A stretch of DNA of 8,800 nt, from positions 1 to 8,800 of the forward strand of contig JAZDMK010000081.1 in NCBI GenBank assembly GCA_043800975.1. Reading direction: 5' to 3'. Shown here piece by piece: positions 1 to 6,642 of the stretch. Every line of letters begins with the position of its first letter. Positions within the stretch are counted from its first letter, which is position 1. Below the pieces are notes generated by a model, which was not told where the DNA came from, did no database searches, and worked only from the letters and a program-made list of their open reading frames with translations. The position numbers were made by a program, and so were the translations under genes. Origin of the DNA: JAZDMK01 sp043800975 (lineage in GTDB: Bacteria > Bacteroidota > Bacteroidia > Bacteroidales > JAHJDW01).

Positions 1-239
1 AAATGTTCAATTCAAAAATTACAGTTTTTGAAAAATCATCAAAAAAAATTGCAGGTATTTTTCTGCCCAATACACAAGACGGACATTTCATAATGGCTTT
101 GCCTGCCGGCGAATACATGATTGAAATAGAGGGTGAACAAATGAGAAAGTTTGAATCTTCAATCATTATTCCTGACCGGGATCAGTTTAAACCAACCATT
201 ACAAAAAATTATAAAATAAGTCCGGCAGAAAAACTCTGA
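1..239 (+). CDS. C-terminal fragment of a probable envelope protein with a carboxypeptidase-regulatory/PEGA-like beta-sandwich (5' end outside window)
   Basis: An open frame enters from the left edge (first whole codon at base 3) and ends at TGA 237-239, so only the last 78 or so residues are seen and the true start lies upstream. The visible part reads as a small beta-sandwich: KITVFEKSSKKIAGIFLPN, then a loop, then FIMALPAGEYMIEIEGEQM. The pattern of 'modifier of a component, then PN..G.F...LPAGEY.IEIEG' is common in Bacteroidota surface and OmpA-associated proteins, where such a domain often precedes a peptidoglycan-binding OmpA domain. Here the protein stops soon after it, with a short charged tail and no OmpA domain. 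Family assignment is by pattern only. The gene ends 4 bp before the exonuclease gene, so the two are probably co-transcribed. The internal ATG at base 3 is unlikely to be the start because the domain's first strand begins right there. Confidence 0.6.
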   Translation, partial: MFNSKITVFEKSSKKIAGIFLPNTQDGHFIMALPAGEYMIEIEGEQMRKFESSIIIPDRDQFKPTITKNYKISPAEKL

Positions 240-243
240 ACCC

Positions 244-1074
244 ATGCAACTCAATCTTACCCGGCCTCTGTGTGTGGTCGATCTTGAAACAACAGGAACC
301 AATGTAGTTGCTGACCGCATTGTTGAAATCTGCATTTTGAAAGTAATGCCCGATGGTACTACCGATATTAAAACAAGACGTATTAACCCCGGAATGAAAA
401 TTCCACCTGAATCAACGGCCATTCATGGGATAACTGATGCTGATGTTGCTGATTGCCCGGCTTTTGCTCAGGTTGCACATTCATTAAATCAATATCTCGA
501 AAACTGCGATCTAGCCGGATATAACTCGATTCGCTTTGATATCCCAATGCTTGTTGAAGAATTTCTTCGTGCCGACATTGAGTTTAAAGTTGAAAATCGG
601 AAACTTGTGGATGTACAGAATATTTTTCATAAAATGGAGCAACGCACATTAAGTGCTGCATACCGCTTCTACTGCGCAAAGGAACATACTGATGCCCATT
701 CGGCAGAAGGAGATGTTCTTGTAACATATGAAATTTTGAAAAGCCAGTTAATTCGTTATGAAAATGTTGAATTCACAGATAAGCAGGGTGTGAAAAGCAT
801 TCCGGTTGTTAATGATATGCAAGCCTTGCATGATTTTTCATGCAACCCCAGAAATGTTGATCTGGTCGGTCATGTTGTATATAATGAACTGAAGAAAGAA
901 GTTTTTAATTTCGGGAAACACAAAAACAGACCTGTGGAAGAAGTGTTTAAAATGGAACCTCAATACTACGACTGGATGATGAAAGCTGATTTTCCTCTTT
1001 CTACAAAAAAAGTAATTACTGAAATTAAATTACGCGGGTTTAATAACGCAACAGCGACAGTAACAAAAAAATAA
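244..1074 (+). CDS. DnaQ-like DEDDh 3'-5' exonuclease with ExoX-like C-terminal domain
   Basis: This 276-residue protein should remove nucleotides from DNA (or RNA) 3' ends using two metal ions. The exonuclease domain spans about residues 8-170. Exo I is VVDLETTG with metal ligands D13 and E15, Exo II is GYNSIRFDIPML with D99, and Exo III is H152-x4-D157 in DAHSAEGD, giving a complete DEDDh set. ST.IHGIT around residues 57-64 is another hallmark of the polymerase III epsilon/ExoX group. Residues 221-264 (FNFGKHKNRPVEEV...P.YYDWM) match the small C-terminal domain seen in ExoX-like and related Bacteroidota exonucleases. No polymerase or helicase domain is attached, so this is a stand-alone nuclease and probably not the replicative proofreading subunit, though that cannot be excluded. 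ATG 244 lies 4 bp after the preceding stop and the gene ends 2 bp before the FAH gene, which suggests one operon. Confidence 0.9.
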   Translation: MQLNLTRPLCVVDLETTGTNVVADRIVEICILKVMPDGTTDIKTRRINPGMKIPPESTAIHGITDADVADCPAFAQVAHSLNQYLENCDLAGYNSIRFDIPMLVEEFLRADIEFKVENRKLVDVQNIFHKMEQRTLSAAYRFYCAKEHTDAHSAEGDVLVTYEILKSQLIRYENVEFTDKQGVKSIPVVNDMQALHDFSCNPRNVDLVGHVVYNELKKEVFNFGKHKNRPVEEVFKMEPQYYDWMMKADFPLSTKKVITEIKLRGFNNATATVTKK

Positions 1075-1076
1075 TC

Positions 1077-1682
1077 ATGAAAATTATTTGTGTCGGCAGG
1101 AATTATGCATGTCATGCAAAAGAACTGAATAACGATATTCCTACCGAACCCATTTTATTCATGAAGCCTGAAAGCTCTGTCATTCGCGGTTCACTGCCTT
1201 TTTTCATTCCTGACTTTTCAAATAATGTACATTACGAATGTGAACTCGTTTTAAAAATTTGCAAGCTAGGCAAACATATTTCAGAAAAATTTGCTCACAC
1301 ATACTATGATGAAATTGGACTGGGAATCGATTTCACTGCCCGTGACATGCAGCAGGAATACAGCAAAAATGGTCTTCCCTGGGAAAAAGCAAAATCGTTT
1401 GACGGCTCTGCATTTGTCGGGAAATTTGTTCAAAAAAACACACTACCCAACCCGGTTTCATTCTACATGCAGTTAAATGGAAATACAGTACAGCAAGGTA
1501 TTTCATCCGATTTATTTTTTTCTTTTGATCATCTGATTGCTGATATTTCAAAGTATTTTACATTGAAGGAAGGTGATTTGATTTTTACGGGAACTCCGGC
1601 TGGCGTGGGCCCAGTGAAAGACGGAGATATTCTTGAAGGTTTTCTGGAAGGAAAAAAAATGTTCACTTGCCGGGTGAAATAA
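1077..1682 (+). CDS. FAHD1-like fumarylacetoacetate hydrolase-family protein (acylpyruvase / oxaloacetate decarboxylase or tautomerase)
   Basis: This 201-residue, single-domain member of the fumarylacetoacetase C-terminal fold closely follows the FAHD1/YcgM pattern. GRNYACHAKEL (residues 7-17) supplies H13 and E16, equivalent to the FAHD1 catalytic His-Glu pair. ECE in HYECELV supplies metal ligands E54 and E56, and GIDFTARD supplies D85. GLPWEKAKSFD carries the conserved K106, and GDLIFTGTPAGVGP (166-179) is the family's C-terminal signature. All expected active-site residues are present. Characterised relatives act on acylpyruvates or oxaloacetate (hydrolysis, decarboxylation or keto-enol tautomerisation); which of these applies here is inference. 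The protein should be cytosolic and Mg2+/Mn2+ dependent. The length is close to the minimal family size. ATG 1077 sits 2 bp after the exonuclease stop, implying co-transcription, and the stop overlaps the T-tract side of the convergent terminator. Confidence 0.9.
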   Translation: MKIICVGRNYACHAKELNNDIPTEPILFMKPESSVIRGSLPFFIPDFSNNVHYECELVLKICKLGKHISEKFAHTYYDEIGLGIDFTARDMQQEYSKNGLPWEKAKSFDGSAFVGKFVQKNTLPNPVSFYMQLNGNTVQQGISSDLFFSFDHLIADISKYFTLKEGDLIFTGTPAGVGPVKDGDILEGFLEGKKMFTCRVK

Positions 1683-1704
1683 AAAAAGGCGCACAATGGC
1701 GCCT
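1681..1704 (-). terminator. Intrinsic terminator of the secreted-protein gene, between convergent genes
   Basis: A 6-bp GC-rich stem, AGGCGC (1687-1692) and GCGCCT (1699-1704), encloses a 6-nt loop. Read on the minus strand it is followed by a run of Ts (complement of A1687-A1681), the layout of a rho-independent terminator 22 bp after the stop of the 1726-2715 gene. On the plus strand the hairpin is followed by tataaaaa rather than Ts, so it serves the minus strand mainly. It may also slow plus-strand transcription from the FAHD1-like gene, whose stop codon lies in the same A-run. Confidence 0.75.
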
Positions 1705-1725
1705 ATAAAAACATATATTCTTCTT

Positions 1726-2715
1726 TTAATTTTTCACTCTAACTGTGTATGATCCGGAATTAGCCGCATTATAAACAGTTTCATAAATTGAAATGTAAAG
1801 CATTCCTTTTCCTTTTGCTTTTCCGTTAAATTTTGAACCCGCCTTCATGGATACACCAGTTTCACCAATTTTATAAACAACACATCCGTATGTTGGCGAT
1901 CCTGTTGTTGAATATTCATCCGAATAATCATCACTGACATTCGTAGAAGAAGTAACACCATCGGGTTTGTATTTTTGATTTGATAAACTAGCAAGGGTAA
2001 CTTCACCGTTTGCAGAAATTGAGAATGACTGATTTTCTTTCAGCATTATTCCCGTTTTCAGCCATCCGCCATTTGCGTTTGAACTGATATTTTTTGAAGC
2101 CTGAAGTTTAAAAACTTTTTCAGCATTGTCGGCGGAAGCACAGAAAATTTCCATCGACTCTATTTTGTCTCTTGAAATTTCAAGAATTCCGTATGATGTT
2201 GTTAATTTAATTTTTGAAATATTCGTACTGCCTGACATTTCATTTTCACCGTTAATCATCACAAGATCCTTCTGCGACGGCATGTTTGTCATACTATAAG
2301 CATACTGTAATTCTGAAAGAACTCCTTCAGCATTAAAATCAGTAAAGGTTACTGCATCTTCTGCACGACTGTCAATAAAACTTTGAATGACAGGAATCGC
2401 ACCCACTGAACATTTTAATAATTCATCATAGGCTGCTTTCCGGATTGTTTCTGTCTGGTCAGAAAGCTTGTTCAGGTTGTCTTTAATTTTCGATTCATTT
2501 TCTTTGTCTGCCGTAACACCAAATTGAACGGATGTAACGTTGACCAGCGGAATATCCAGCTTTCCGAAATCAGTAGTAAGAACAACATTGTCCATTTTTG
2601 CAGAACCCGAAATAATATCACCATTACGTAATAAAATTTTCAAATCAGCTTTCGATTGTGCGAATGCAGAGATACAAATAACTGCAGCCAATATTGATAA
2701 AAGTAATTTTTTCAT
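1726..2715 (-). CDS. Secreted protein with duplicated beta-rich module, HEAT-like segment and PA-IL/LecA-like C-terminal domain
   Basis: This 329-residue protein has a clear Sec signal peptide: MKK, then a hydrophobic stretch to about residue 16, with likely cleavage after AFA19 or Q20. There is no lipobox cysteine at the cleavage region, so a periplasmic or exported soluble protein is likely. Residues 24-66 and 150-192 are two copies of one module (DL.I...NGD.ISGS, then LTT.[FY]G.L[DE]I, then a short V/I-x-S-[VM]-[QE] strand). Between them, residues 81-114 (LSDQTETIRKAAYDELLK...AIPVIQSF) look like a HEAT-type helical pair. Residues 216-329 (GGWLKTGI.L..NQSFSISANGEV, PDG, YGCVVYKIGE, then GMLYISI and GSYTVRV) resemble the PA-IL/LecA-type beta-sandwich found in some secreted bacterial proteins. 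The sugar-binding residues cannot be confirmed by eye. I do not recognise a named family for the whole protein and assign no function. It has its own promoter and terminator, so it is probably monocistronic. There is no type IX secretion C-terminal signal. Confidence 0.8.
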   Translation of the reverse strand: MKKLLLSILAAVICISAFAQSKADLKILLRNGDIISGSAKMDNVVLTTDFGKLDIPLVNVTSVQFGVTADKENESKIKDNLNKLSDQTETIRKAAYDELLKCSVGAIPVIQSFIDSRAEDAVTFTDFNAEGVLSELQYAYSMTNMPSQKDLVMINGENEMSGSTNISKIKLTTSYGILEISRDKIESMEIFCASADNAEKVFKLQASKNISSNANGGWLKTGIMLKENQSFSISANGEVTLASLSNQKYKPDGVTSSTNVSDDYSDEYSTTGSPTYGCVVYKIGETGVSMKAGSKFNGKAKGKGMLYISIYETVYNAANSGSYTVRVKN

Positions 2716-2767
2716 AGGAAGGTTTGTTAAATTTTTAAAAAGTTGTTTTGCGAAACAAATTCAGTAC

Positions 2768-2797
2768 CAAAGTTAAAGTAAAATAGAATCACTCAAA
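2768..2797 (-). promoter_or_regulatory. Bacteroidota-type promoter of the secreted-protein gene
   Basis: On the minus strand, TTTG (2797-2794) is followed after 18 bp by TAACTTTG (2775-2768), a perfect match to the Bacteroidota -33 TTTG / -7 TAnnTTTG consensus. Transcription would begin near 2763, leaving about 48 nt of leader before ATG at 2715. The -33 element lies just upstream of, and partly beside, the stop codon of the dciA-like gene, so the secreted protein can be expressed independently of recF. Confidence 0.65.
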
Positions 2798-3076
2798 TAT
2801 TATTTTGTCAACTACCTTTTCCCCAAATGCTTCATTAATTTTTTTACAAACGGAATCATGAGAAATGCTGAGTTCTTTTCTGAGAACAGAACTATCCAGT
2901 CTTATCCTGAGTGTTGTTCCATAAAGTTTTAAAGAAAGAGTATGGGAAGAAATCATTTTCCCCATGACTTCTTCCCATGAGGAAAAAATTTTTGTTTCAC
3001 GGTAGCGATCGGTCAGCTTAAAAAAACGCATAGCCGCACGAATTCCCTCCCCAATTGAATATTCATTGGTGCTCAT
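2789..3076 (-). CDS. dciA: DUF721 / DciA-like protein (putative replicative-helicase loader)
   Basis: This 95-residue protein matches the DUF721 (DciA) family. The core is W34-x2-VMG39, then H45-T46-L.L.LYGTTLRI.LDSSVLRKEL, ending in the alpha/beta element of the fold near INEAFGEKVVDKIIF. DciA proteins recruit or load the DnaB helicase in bacteria without DnaC or DnaI, and this is the expected role here; family membership is seen, function is known from relatives. The protein is short and has no added C-terminal tail. Its ATG (3076-3074) shares one base with the recF stop (TGATG), which strongly implies translational coupling to RecF. A DUF721 gene next to recF is a well-known arrangement in other phyla. 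Confidence 0.85.
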   Translation of the reverse strand: MSTNEYSIGEGIRAAMRFFKLTDRYRETKIFSSWEEVMGKMISSHTLSLKLYGTTLRIRLDSSVLRKELSISHDSVCKKINEAFGEKVVDKIIFE

Positions 3077-4176
3077 CAGATTCTGGCAACATTTTGGTTT
3101 TCTACACGAAACAAAAATGACTGTGCATCCAGTTTTCCAAAAACTTTTTTCATACGATCTTCATCAGTATCCGTGACAAATATCTGCCCGAAATCGCTTT
3201 CTGATACAAGCTTCATCAGTTTGCTTACTCTGTCATTATCGAGTTTATCAAAAATATCATCAAACAGAAGTACAGGATTGACCTGCTTTTGATCGCGTAT
3301 TATTTCAAATTGAGCGAGTTTCAATGCCACCAGAAAGGATTTCTGTTGCCCCTGTGATCCAAAACGCTTTACAGGATATCCGTTAATTTGAAAAACAAAA
3401 TCATCTTTATGAATTCCTTGCGTGGTATACTGAACAGCTCTATCACGACCAAATGATGTGGCCAGCAATACAGAGAAATCCTCATTAGCAAGCTGTGACT
3501 GATAAATTGTTTCGACAATTTCGGATTCGGGACATACCGATTGGTACAATCTGTTAAAGCGGGGAATGAAACGGTTCACAAAATCCTGGCGGGCTTTAAA
3601 AATTGCTGAAGCAAGCGGTGCCATTCCGGCATCGATGGCATCAAAAACCTCATTCTTCACTTTTGATGTAACATCCTGCTTTAGCAGCGTGTTGCGATGA
3701 ACCAGCAATTTGTTGTATGCAATCAGGTTATCGAGATAAATCCTGTCATATTGAGCAATAACACTGTCCATGAGCCTTCTGCGTGAATCACTGCCCAGAT
3801 TTATGATATCACTGTCAGCAGGCGTAATTATTACAAGCGGGTAAAGACCAATATGATCAGCAAGCCGGTCGTATTCTTTTCCGTTTCTTTTAAAAACTTT
3901 TTTATGCCCCACTTTAACGCTGCACAAAAGGTTATCTGGTGCATCATCGCGGTTAACGTCGGCCTTTACAACAAAAAAATCTTCTCCATGCAAAATGTTT
4001 TGGGTATCAATGTAATTAAAATAGCTTTTGCAAAAAGAGAGGTAATGTAAAGCATCCAGGATATTCGTCTTCCCGCTGCCATTGTTCCCAACAAAGCAAT
4101 TGATACGGGGCGACAGGGAGAGAGATGCAGAAGAATAGTTTTTAAAATTCTGAAGGGTAAGGGATGTAAAAAACAT
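3076..4176 (-). CDS. recF: DNA replication and repair protein RecF
   Basis: This 366-residue SMC-like ABC ATPase helps load RecA at single-strand gaps, together with RecO and RecR. Walker A is GNNGSGKT (30-37) after the typical start L.LQNFKNY. The ABC signature is FGSQGQQKS (272-280), Walker B is PVLLFDDIFDKLD (about 301-312) and FVTDTDEDRM (333-342) corresponds to the D-loop/His-switch region. Length and motif order are those of a complete, standard RecF. ATG 4176 is favoured because the conserved N-terminal strand starts at once. The next gene, the dciA-like one, overlaps its stop by one base. The usual dnaA-dnaN-recF-gyrB cluster is not present here, which is normal for Bacteroidota. Confidence 0.97.
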   Translation of the reverse strand: MFFTSLTLQNFKNYSSASLSLSPRINCFVGNNGSGKTNILDALHYLSFCKSYFNYIDTQNILHGEDFFVVKADVNRDDAPDNLLCSVKVGHKKVFKRNGKEYDRLADHIGLYPLVIITPADSDIINLGSDSRRRLMDSVIAQYDRIYLDNLIAYNKLLVHRNTLLKQDVTSKVKNEVFDAIDAGMAPLASAIFKARQDFVNRFIPRFNRLYQSVCPESEIVETIYQSQLANEDFSVLLATSFGRDRAVQYTTQGIHKDDFVFQINGYPVKRFGSQGQQKSFLVALKLAQFEIIRDQKQVNPVLLFDDIFDKLDNDRVSKLMKLVSESDFGQIFVTDTDEDRMKKVFGKLDAQSFLFRVENQNVARI

Positions 4177-4189
4177 AGATTTAGAATTT

Positions 4190-4217
4190 AGATAAATCGT
4201 ACGGTAAAGATAAATCG
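4190..4217. repeat. Perfect 10-bp direct repeat AGATAAATCG (18-bp period) upstream of recF
   Basis: AGATAAATCG occurs at 4190-4199 and again at 4208-4217. Immediately next to recF, ATTTAGA is also present twice in tandem (4179-4185 and 4186-4192). An inverted pair GGTAAA (4203-4208) / TTTACC (4224-4229) overlaps the second direct repeat. These fall within the likely recF promoter, so a regulator-binding role is possible, but the sequence is AT-rich and no known operator is recognised. Confidence 0.5.
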
Positions 4218-4233
4218 AAAAGATTTACCACAA
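4205..4233 (-). promoter_or_regulatory. Candidate promoter for recF-dciA
   Basis: On the minus strand, TTG (4233-4231) precedes TATCTTTA (4212-4205) by 18 bp. The -7 box differs from TAnnTTTG only at the last base. Transcription would start near 4200, about 24 nt before the recF ATG. The match is imperfect, and the site is supported mainly by position. Confidence 0.35.
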
Positions 4234-4270
4234 CCACATTAAAAAAATACGAACTGATTGAAAAAAAAAT

Positions 4271-4278
4271 TACTTTTG
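4271..4278 (+). promoter_or_regulatory. Candidate -7 box for the TPR-ribH-fmt operon
   Basis: TACTTTTG at 4271-4278 is a full match to the Bacteroidota -7 consensus TAnnTTTG and would give a start site about 20 nt before the ATG at 4302. No convincing -33 TTTG is seen 18-20 bp upstream, so the site is a half-supported call. Confidence 0.45.
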
Positions 4279-4301
4279 CGGTTCAAAATAAGAACGCTAC
4301 C

Positions 4302-4991
4302 ATGGCAAAAAAAGAAAACGATAAAAAAAACACCACGCTAAATGTTGAACTAGCGCTTAGCAGAACCGAACAATTTGTTGAAAAGAACAAAAAAATATTT
4401 ATAATTGTTATAGCTGCGATTGTTCTGGTCATAGGCGGATATTTTGGATACAAGAAATTTTATCTGGAACCCAAGTCTCAGGAAGCTCAAGAAGCCATGT
4501 TTATGGCAGAAAAATATTTCGCTAAAGATTCATTAAAACTTGCACTCAAAGGCGACGGAGTAAATGCCGGTTTTATTGAAATTGTTGATAATTATGGAAT
4601 GACACCTTCGGGCAATCTTGCTAATTATTATGCAGGCATCTGTTACCTCCGTTTAGGTCAGTTTCAAAATGCAATTGACTATCTGAGTGAATTTGATTCT
4701 GATGATCAAATGCTCGGCCCCATTGCGCTTGGAGGTATTGGGGATGCAAACTTGGAGCTTGGCAATATTGATCAGGCAATCGAATATTATATTCAGGCAT
4801 CTGAAAAAAGCGTGAATAATTTCACCACTCCCATTTATCTTTTGAAATTGGCTCAGGCATACGAAACGCAGGCTAAATTTGAAGATGCGATTAAAATTTA
4901 CGAACGGTTACGTTCAGAATTTGTCCGCACATATGAAGGCCGTGAAGCAGAAAAATTTCTGGCGCGCCTGAAAGCAATCACCAATAAGTAA
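4302..4991 (+). CDS. Membrane-anchored tetratricopeptide-repeat protein
   Basis: This 229-residue protein has a lysine-rich cytosolic N-terminus, one membrane helix at about residues 32-50 (IFIIVIAAIVLVIGGYFGY) and an extracytoplasmic TPR domain. Three repeats are readable: about 106-131 (NYYAGICYLRLGQFQNAIDYL), 139-167 (GGIGDANLELGNIDQAIEYY) and 177-204 (LLKLAQAYETQAKFEDAIKIY). The layout of basic tail, single helix and TPRs resembles the YfgM/ancillary-SecYEG-translocon type and is common in Bacteroidota; an envelope scaffold or chaperone role is inference. The conserved A/G-x3-Y-x3-G pattern shows intact repeats. The stop lies 7 bp before ribH, so it leads the ribH-fmt operon, although no functional link with riboflavin synthesis is evident. 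Confidence 0.85.
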   Translation: MAKKENDKKNTTLNVELALSRTEQFVEKNKKIFIIVIAAIVLVIGGYFGYKKFYLEPKSQEAQEAMFMAEKYFAKDSLKLALKGDGVNAGFIEIVDNYGMTPSGNLANYYAGICYLRLGQFQNAIDYLSEFDSDDQMLGPIALGGIGDANLELGNIDQAIEYYIQASEKSVNNFTTPIYLLKLAQAYETQAKFEDAIKIYERLRSEFVRTYEGREAEKFLARLKAITNK

Positions 4992-4998
4992 TTAACCT

Positions 4999-5523
4999 AT
5001 GGCTTCCAGCCTGAAAAACCTTTCTGCCTATGATGCAGAAAAACTGAGTTCAGCGCATGGATTACGCTTTGCAATTCTCGTATCCGAATGGAATGAAGAA
5101 ATTACAGACGCTTTGTGTATGGGCGCATTCAATACTTTAATTGAGAATAAAGTATTGGAAGATGACATTTCAATTCTTCATGTTCCGGGAAGTTTTGAAC
5201 TCCCTTTTGCTGCTGCCAGAATTATTAAAAAGAAACGAGTAGATGCTGTAATCTGCATTGGCTGCGTTATTCAGGGTGAAACCCGTCATTTTGAATTTAT
5301 CTCTCAGGCTGTTGCGCAAGGAATAATGAATGTAGGACTATCAACTGACATTCCCGTTGTGTTTGGTGTTTTAACAACAGACACTTTAGAGCAGGCAAAA
5401 GACAGAGCTGGTGGAAAGCATGGCAACAAAGGCGTTGAAGCAGCGGTTGCTGCCTTGCGCATGGCGTCTTTCCCCCCACCTAACAAAGACAGGCACGCTC
5501 AGCGACATTCAAAAAATTTATAA
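4999..5523 (+). CDS. ribH: 6,7-dimethyl-8-ribityllumazine synthase
   Basis: The enzyme condenses 5-amino-6-ribitylamino-uracil with 3,4-dihydroxy-2-butanone 4-phosphate, the penultimate step of riboflavin synthesis, in the cytosol. VSEWNEEITDAL (28-39) holds the aromatic W31 that stacks on the substrate, VPGSFELP (62-69) and GCVIQGETRHFEFIS (88-102, with catalytic H97) are the active-site loops, and QAKDRAGG (R136, phosphate binding) with NKGVEAAVAAL closes the fold. The core is complete. At 174 residues it is longer than the usual 150-165, with about 15 extra N-terminal residues and a basic, proline-containing tail (FPPPNKDRHAQRHSKN) after the last helix. The start at ATG 4999 is 7 bp after the TPR gene stop. 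The fmt start follows 4 bp after its own stop. Confidence 0.96.
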   Translation: MASSLKNLSAYDAEKLSSAHGLRFAILVSEWNEEITDALCMGAFNTLIENKVLEDDISILHVPGSFELPFAAARIIKKKRVDAVICIGCVIQGETRHFEFISQAVAQGIMNVGLSTDIPVVFGVLTTDTLEQAKDRAGGKHGNKGVEAAVAALRMASFPPPNKDRHAQRHSKNL

Positions 5524-5527
5524 AATT

Positions 5528-6493
5528 ATGTCTGAACCTCTCCGCATTGTTTTTATGGGTACACCGGACTTTGCGGTTCCTTCGCTGGAAGCAATTCACA
5601 AAAGTTGTCATCAGCTTTGCGCGGTTGTTACTGTCCCCGACCGTAAAAGTGGCAGAGGCCTACAATTAACATCATCGCCTGTAAAAAAATATGCAGTTGA
5701 CAACCTTCTGCCAGTATTAGAACCTGAGAAGTTACGCGATGAGAATTTTATTAATCTGTTAAAAGAATTTAATGCGGATCTGTTTATTGTCGTCGCATTT
5801 CGCATGTTGCCTGAAGCAGTATGGAAATTGCCCAAATACGGAACCATAAATTTACATGCTTCTCTCCTGCCCCAGTACCGGGGTGCTGCGCCGATTAACT
5901 GGGCGATAATAAATGGAGAAAAAGAAAGTGGGCTGACCACATTTTTTATCAACGACCATATCGATAAAGGAAATATCATACATCAGTTAAAAATGAGCAT
6001 AAGCGATTCTGAAAATGCAGGTTCGCTTCACGACCGAATGATGATAAGAGGTTCAGAATTGTTATTACAGACCATTTCAGGCATCTCCGAAGGCAAAATC
6101 ACAACGGTTGATCAGACTACATTATATAATAATAGTAGTACGCTTAAATCAGCCCCCAAACTATCGCGTGAGCTTTGCCGTATCAATACTGACGTTGATG
6201 TATTAACTGCTAATAATTTAGTTCGCGGGTTAAGTCCTTATCCAGGTGCTTGGACAGAATTTGTTTCTCCCGAAGGTGTAAAACATTATGCTAAGATTCT
6301 TTCTGCATCACCAGATATATCAATCCATAGCTTTAAAACAGGTGCATTAATTTGTGATGGAAAAAAGCATCTGAAAATTGCCTTAATTGATGGTTTTCTT
6401 TCACTGGAAAGTATACAGCTTACATCACGCAAGGCCTTGTCAGCTGCGGCTTTGCTATGCAGCTTTCCTATTTCTGACGGATGGTATGTCTAA
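5528..6493 (+). CDS. fmt: Methionyl-tRNA formyltransferase
   Basis: The enzyme transfers the formyl group of 10-formyl-tetrahydrofolate to Met-tRNA(fMet) for translation initiation. Of 321 residues, the N-terminal Rossmann domain begins RIVFMGTPDFAVPSL (6-20). The signature INLHASLLPQYRGAAPINW (107-125) carries catalytic N108 and H110, and IDKGNI (145-150) supplies catalytic D146. The C-terminal barrel follows from about residue 205 (LSRELCRI) through VRGLSPYPGAW and ends near WYV. Length fits the family. The start at ATG 5528 is chosen because the conserved first strand begins within five residues. The longer in-frame extension to GTG 5411 would overlap ribH by more than 100 bp and has no family support. 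There is no clear terminator immediately downstream. Confidence 0.97.
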   Translation: MSEPLRIVFMGTPDFAVPSLEAIHKSCHQLCAVVTVPDRKSGRGLQLTSSPVKKYAVDNLLPVLEPEKLRDENFINLLKEFNADLFIVVAFRMLPEAVWKLPKYGTINLHASLLPQYRGAAPINWAIINGEKESGLTTFFINDHIDKGNIIHQLKMSISDSENAGSLHDRMMIRGSELLLQTISGISEGKITTVDQTTLYNNSSTLKSAPKLSRELCRINTDVDVLTANNLVRGLSPYPGAWTEFVSPEGVKHYAKILSASPDISIHSFKTGALICDGKKHLKIALIDGFLSLESIQLTSRKALSAAALLCSFPISDGWYV

Positions 6494-6592
6494 ACCCCTG
6501 TTTTAATCGATTAACCCGCAGTTTTGTTTTTGGATTGAAAAACAACGCCCGAGGGAAAGGGCATAAACAGACACTTTGCAGGGGTGGTTATT

Positions 6593-6619
6593 AACAATTT
6601 GTATGATTTTTCAACAATT
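6593..6619. repeat. Pair of AACAATT repeats spaced exactly 20 bp upstream of the HU promoter
   Basis: AACAATT occurs at 6593-6599 and 6613-6619, a 20-bp period (about two helical turns), in a stretch with T-rich flanks on both copies. It lies about 24-50 bp upstream of the -33 element of the HU promoter, within a 223-bp spacer (6494-6716) that holds no gene. A role as an activator or repressor site is possible, and chance in AT-rich DNA is the alternative. Confidence 0.35.
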
Positions 6620-6642
6620 CTGCATTTTTTTCGTGCTAAAGC

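Noticed and set aside
5411..5527. GTG-started 39-residue N-terminal extension of Fmt overlapping ribH
   Set aside because: Fmt proteins begin just before the RIVFMGTP strand, and the extension is the ribH 3' end read in another frame; ATG 5528 fits the family.
6547..6562. Hairpin GCCC...GGGC after fmt as a terminator
   Set aside because: Only a 4-bp stem with an 8-nt loop, and no T-run follows.
6588..6596. TTATTAACA as a DnaA box or sign of a replication origin
   Set aside because: Only 7 of 9 bases match TTATCCACA, there is one copy, and no dnaA, dnaN or AT-rich unwinding array accompanies it. The presence of recF alone does not mark an origin in this phylum.
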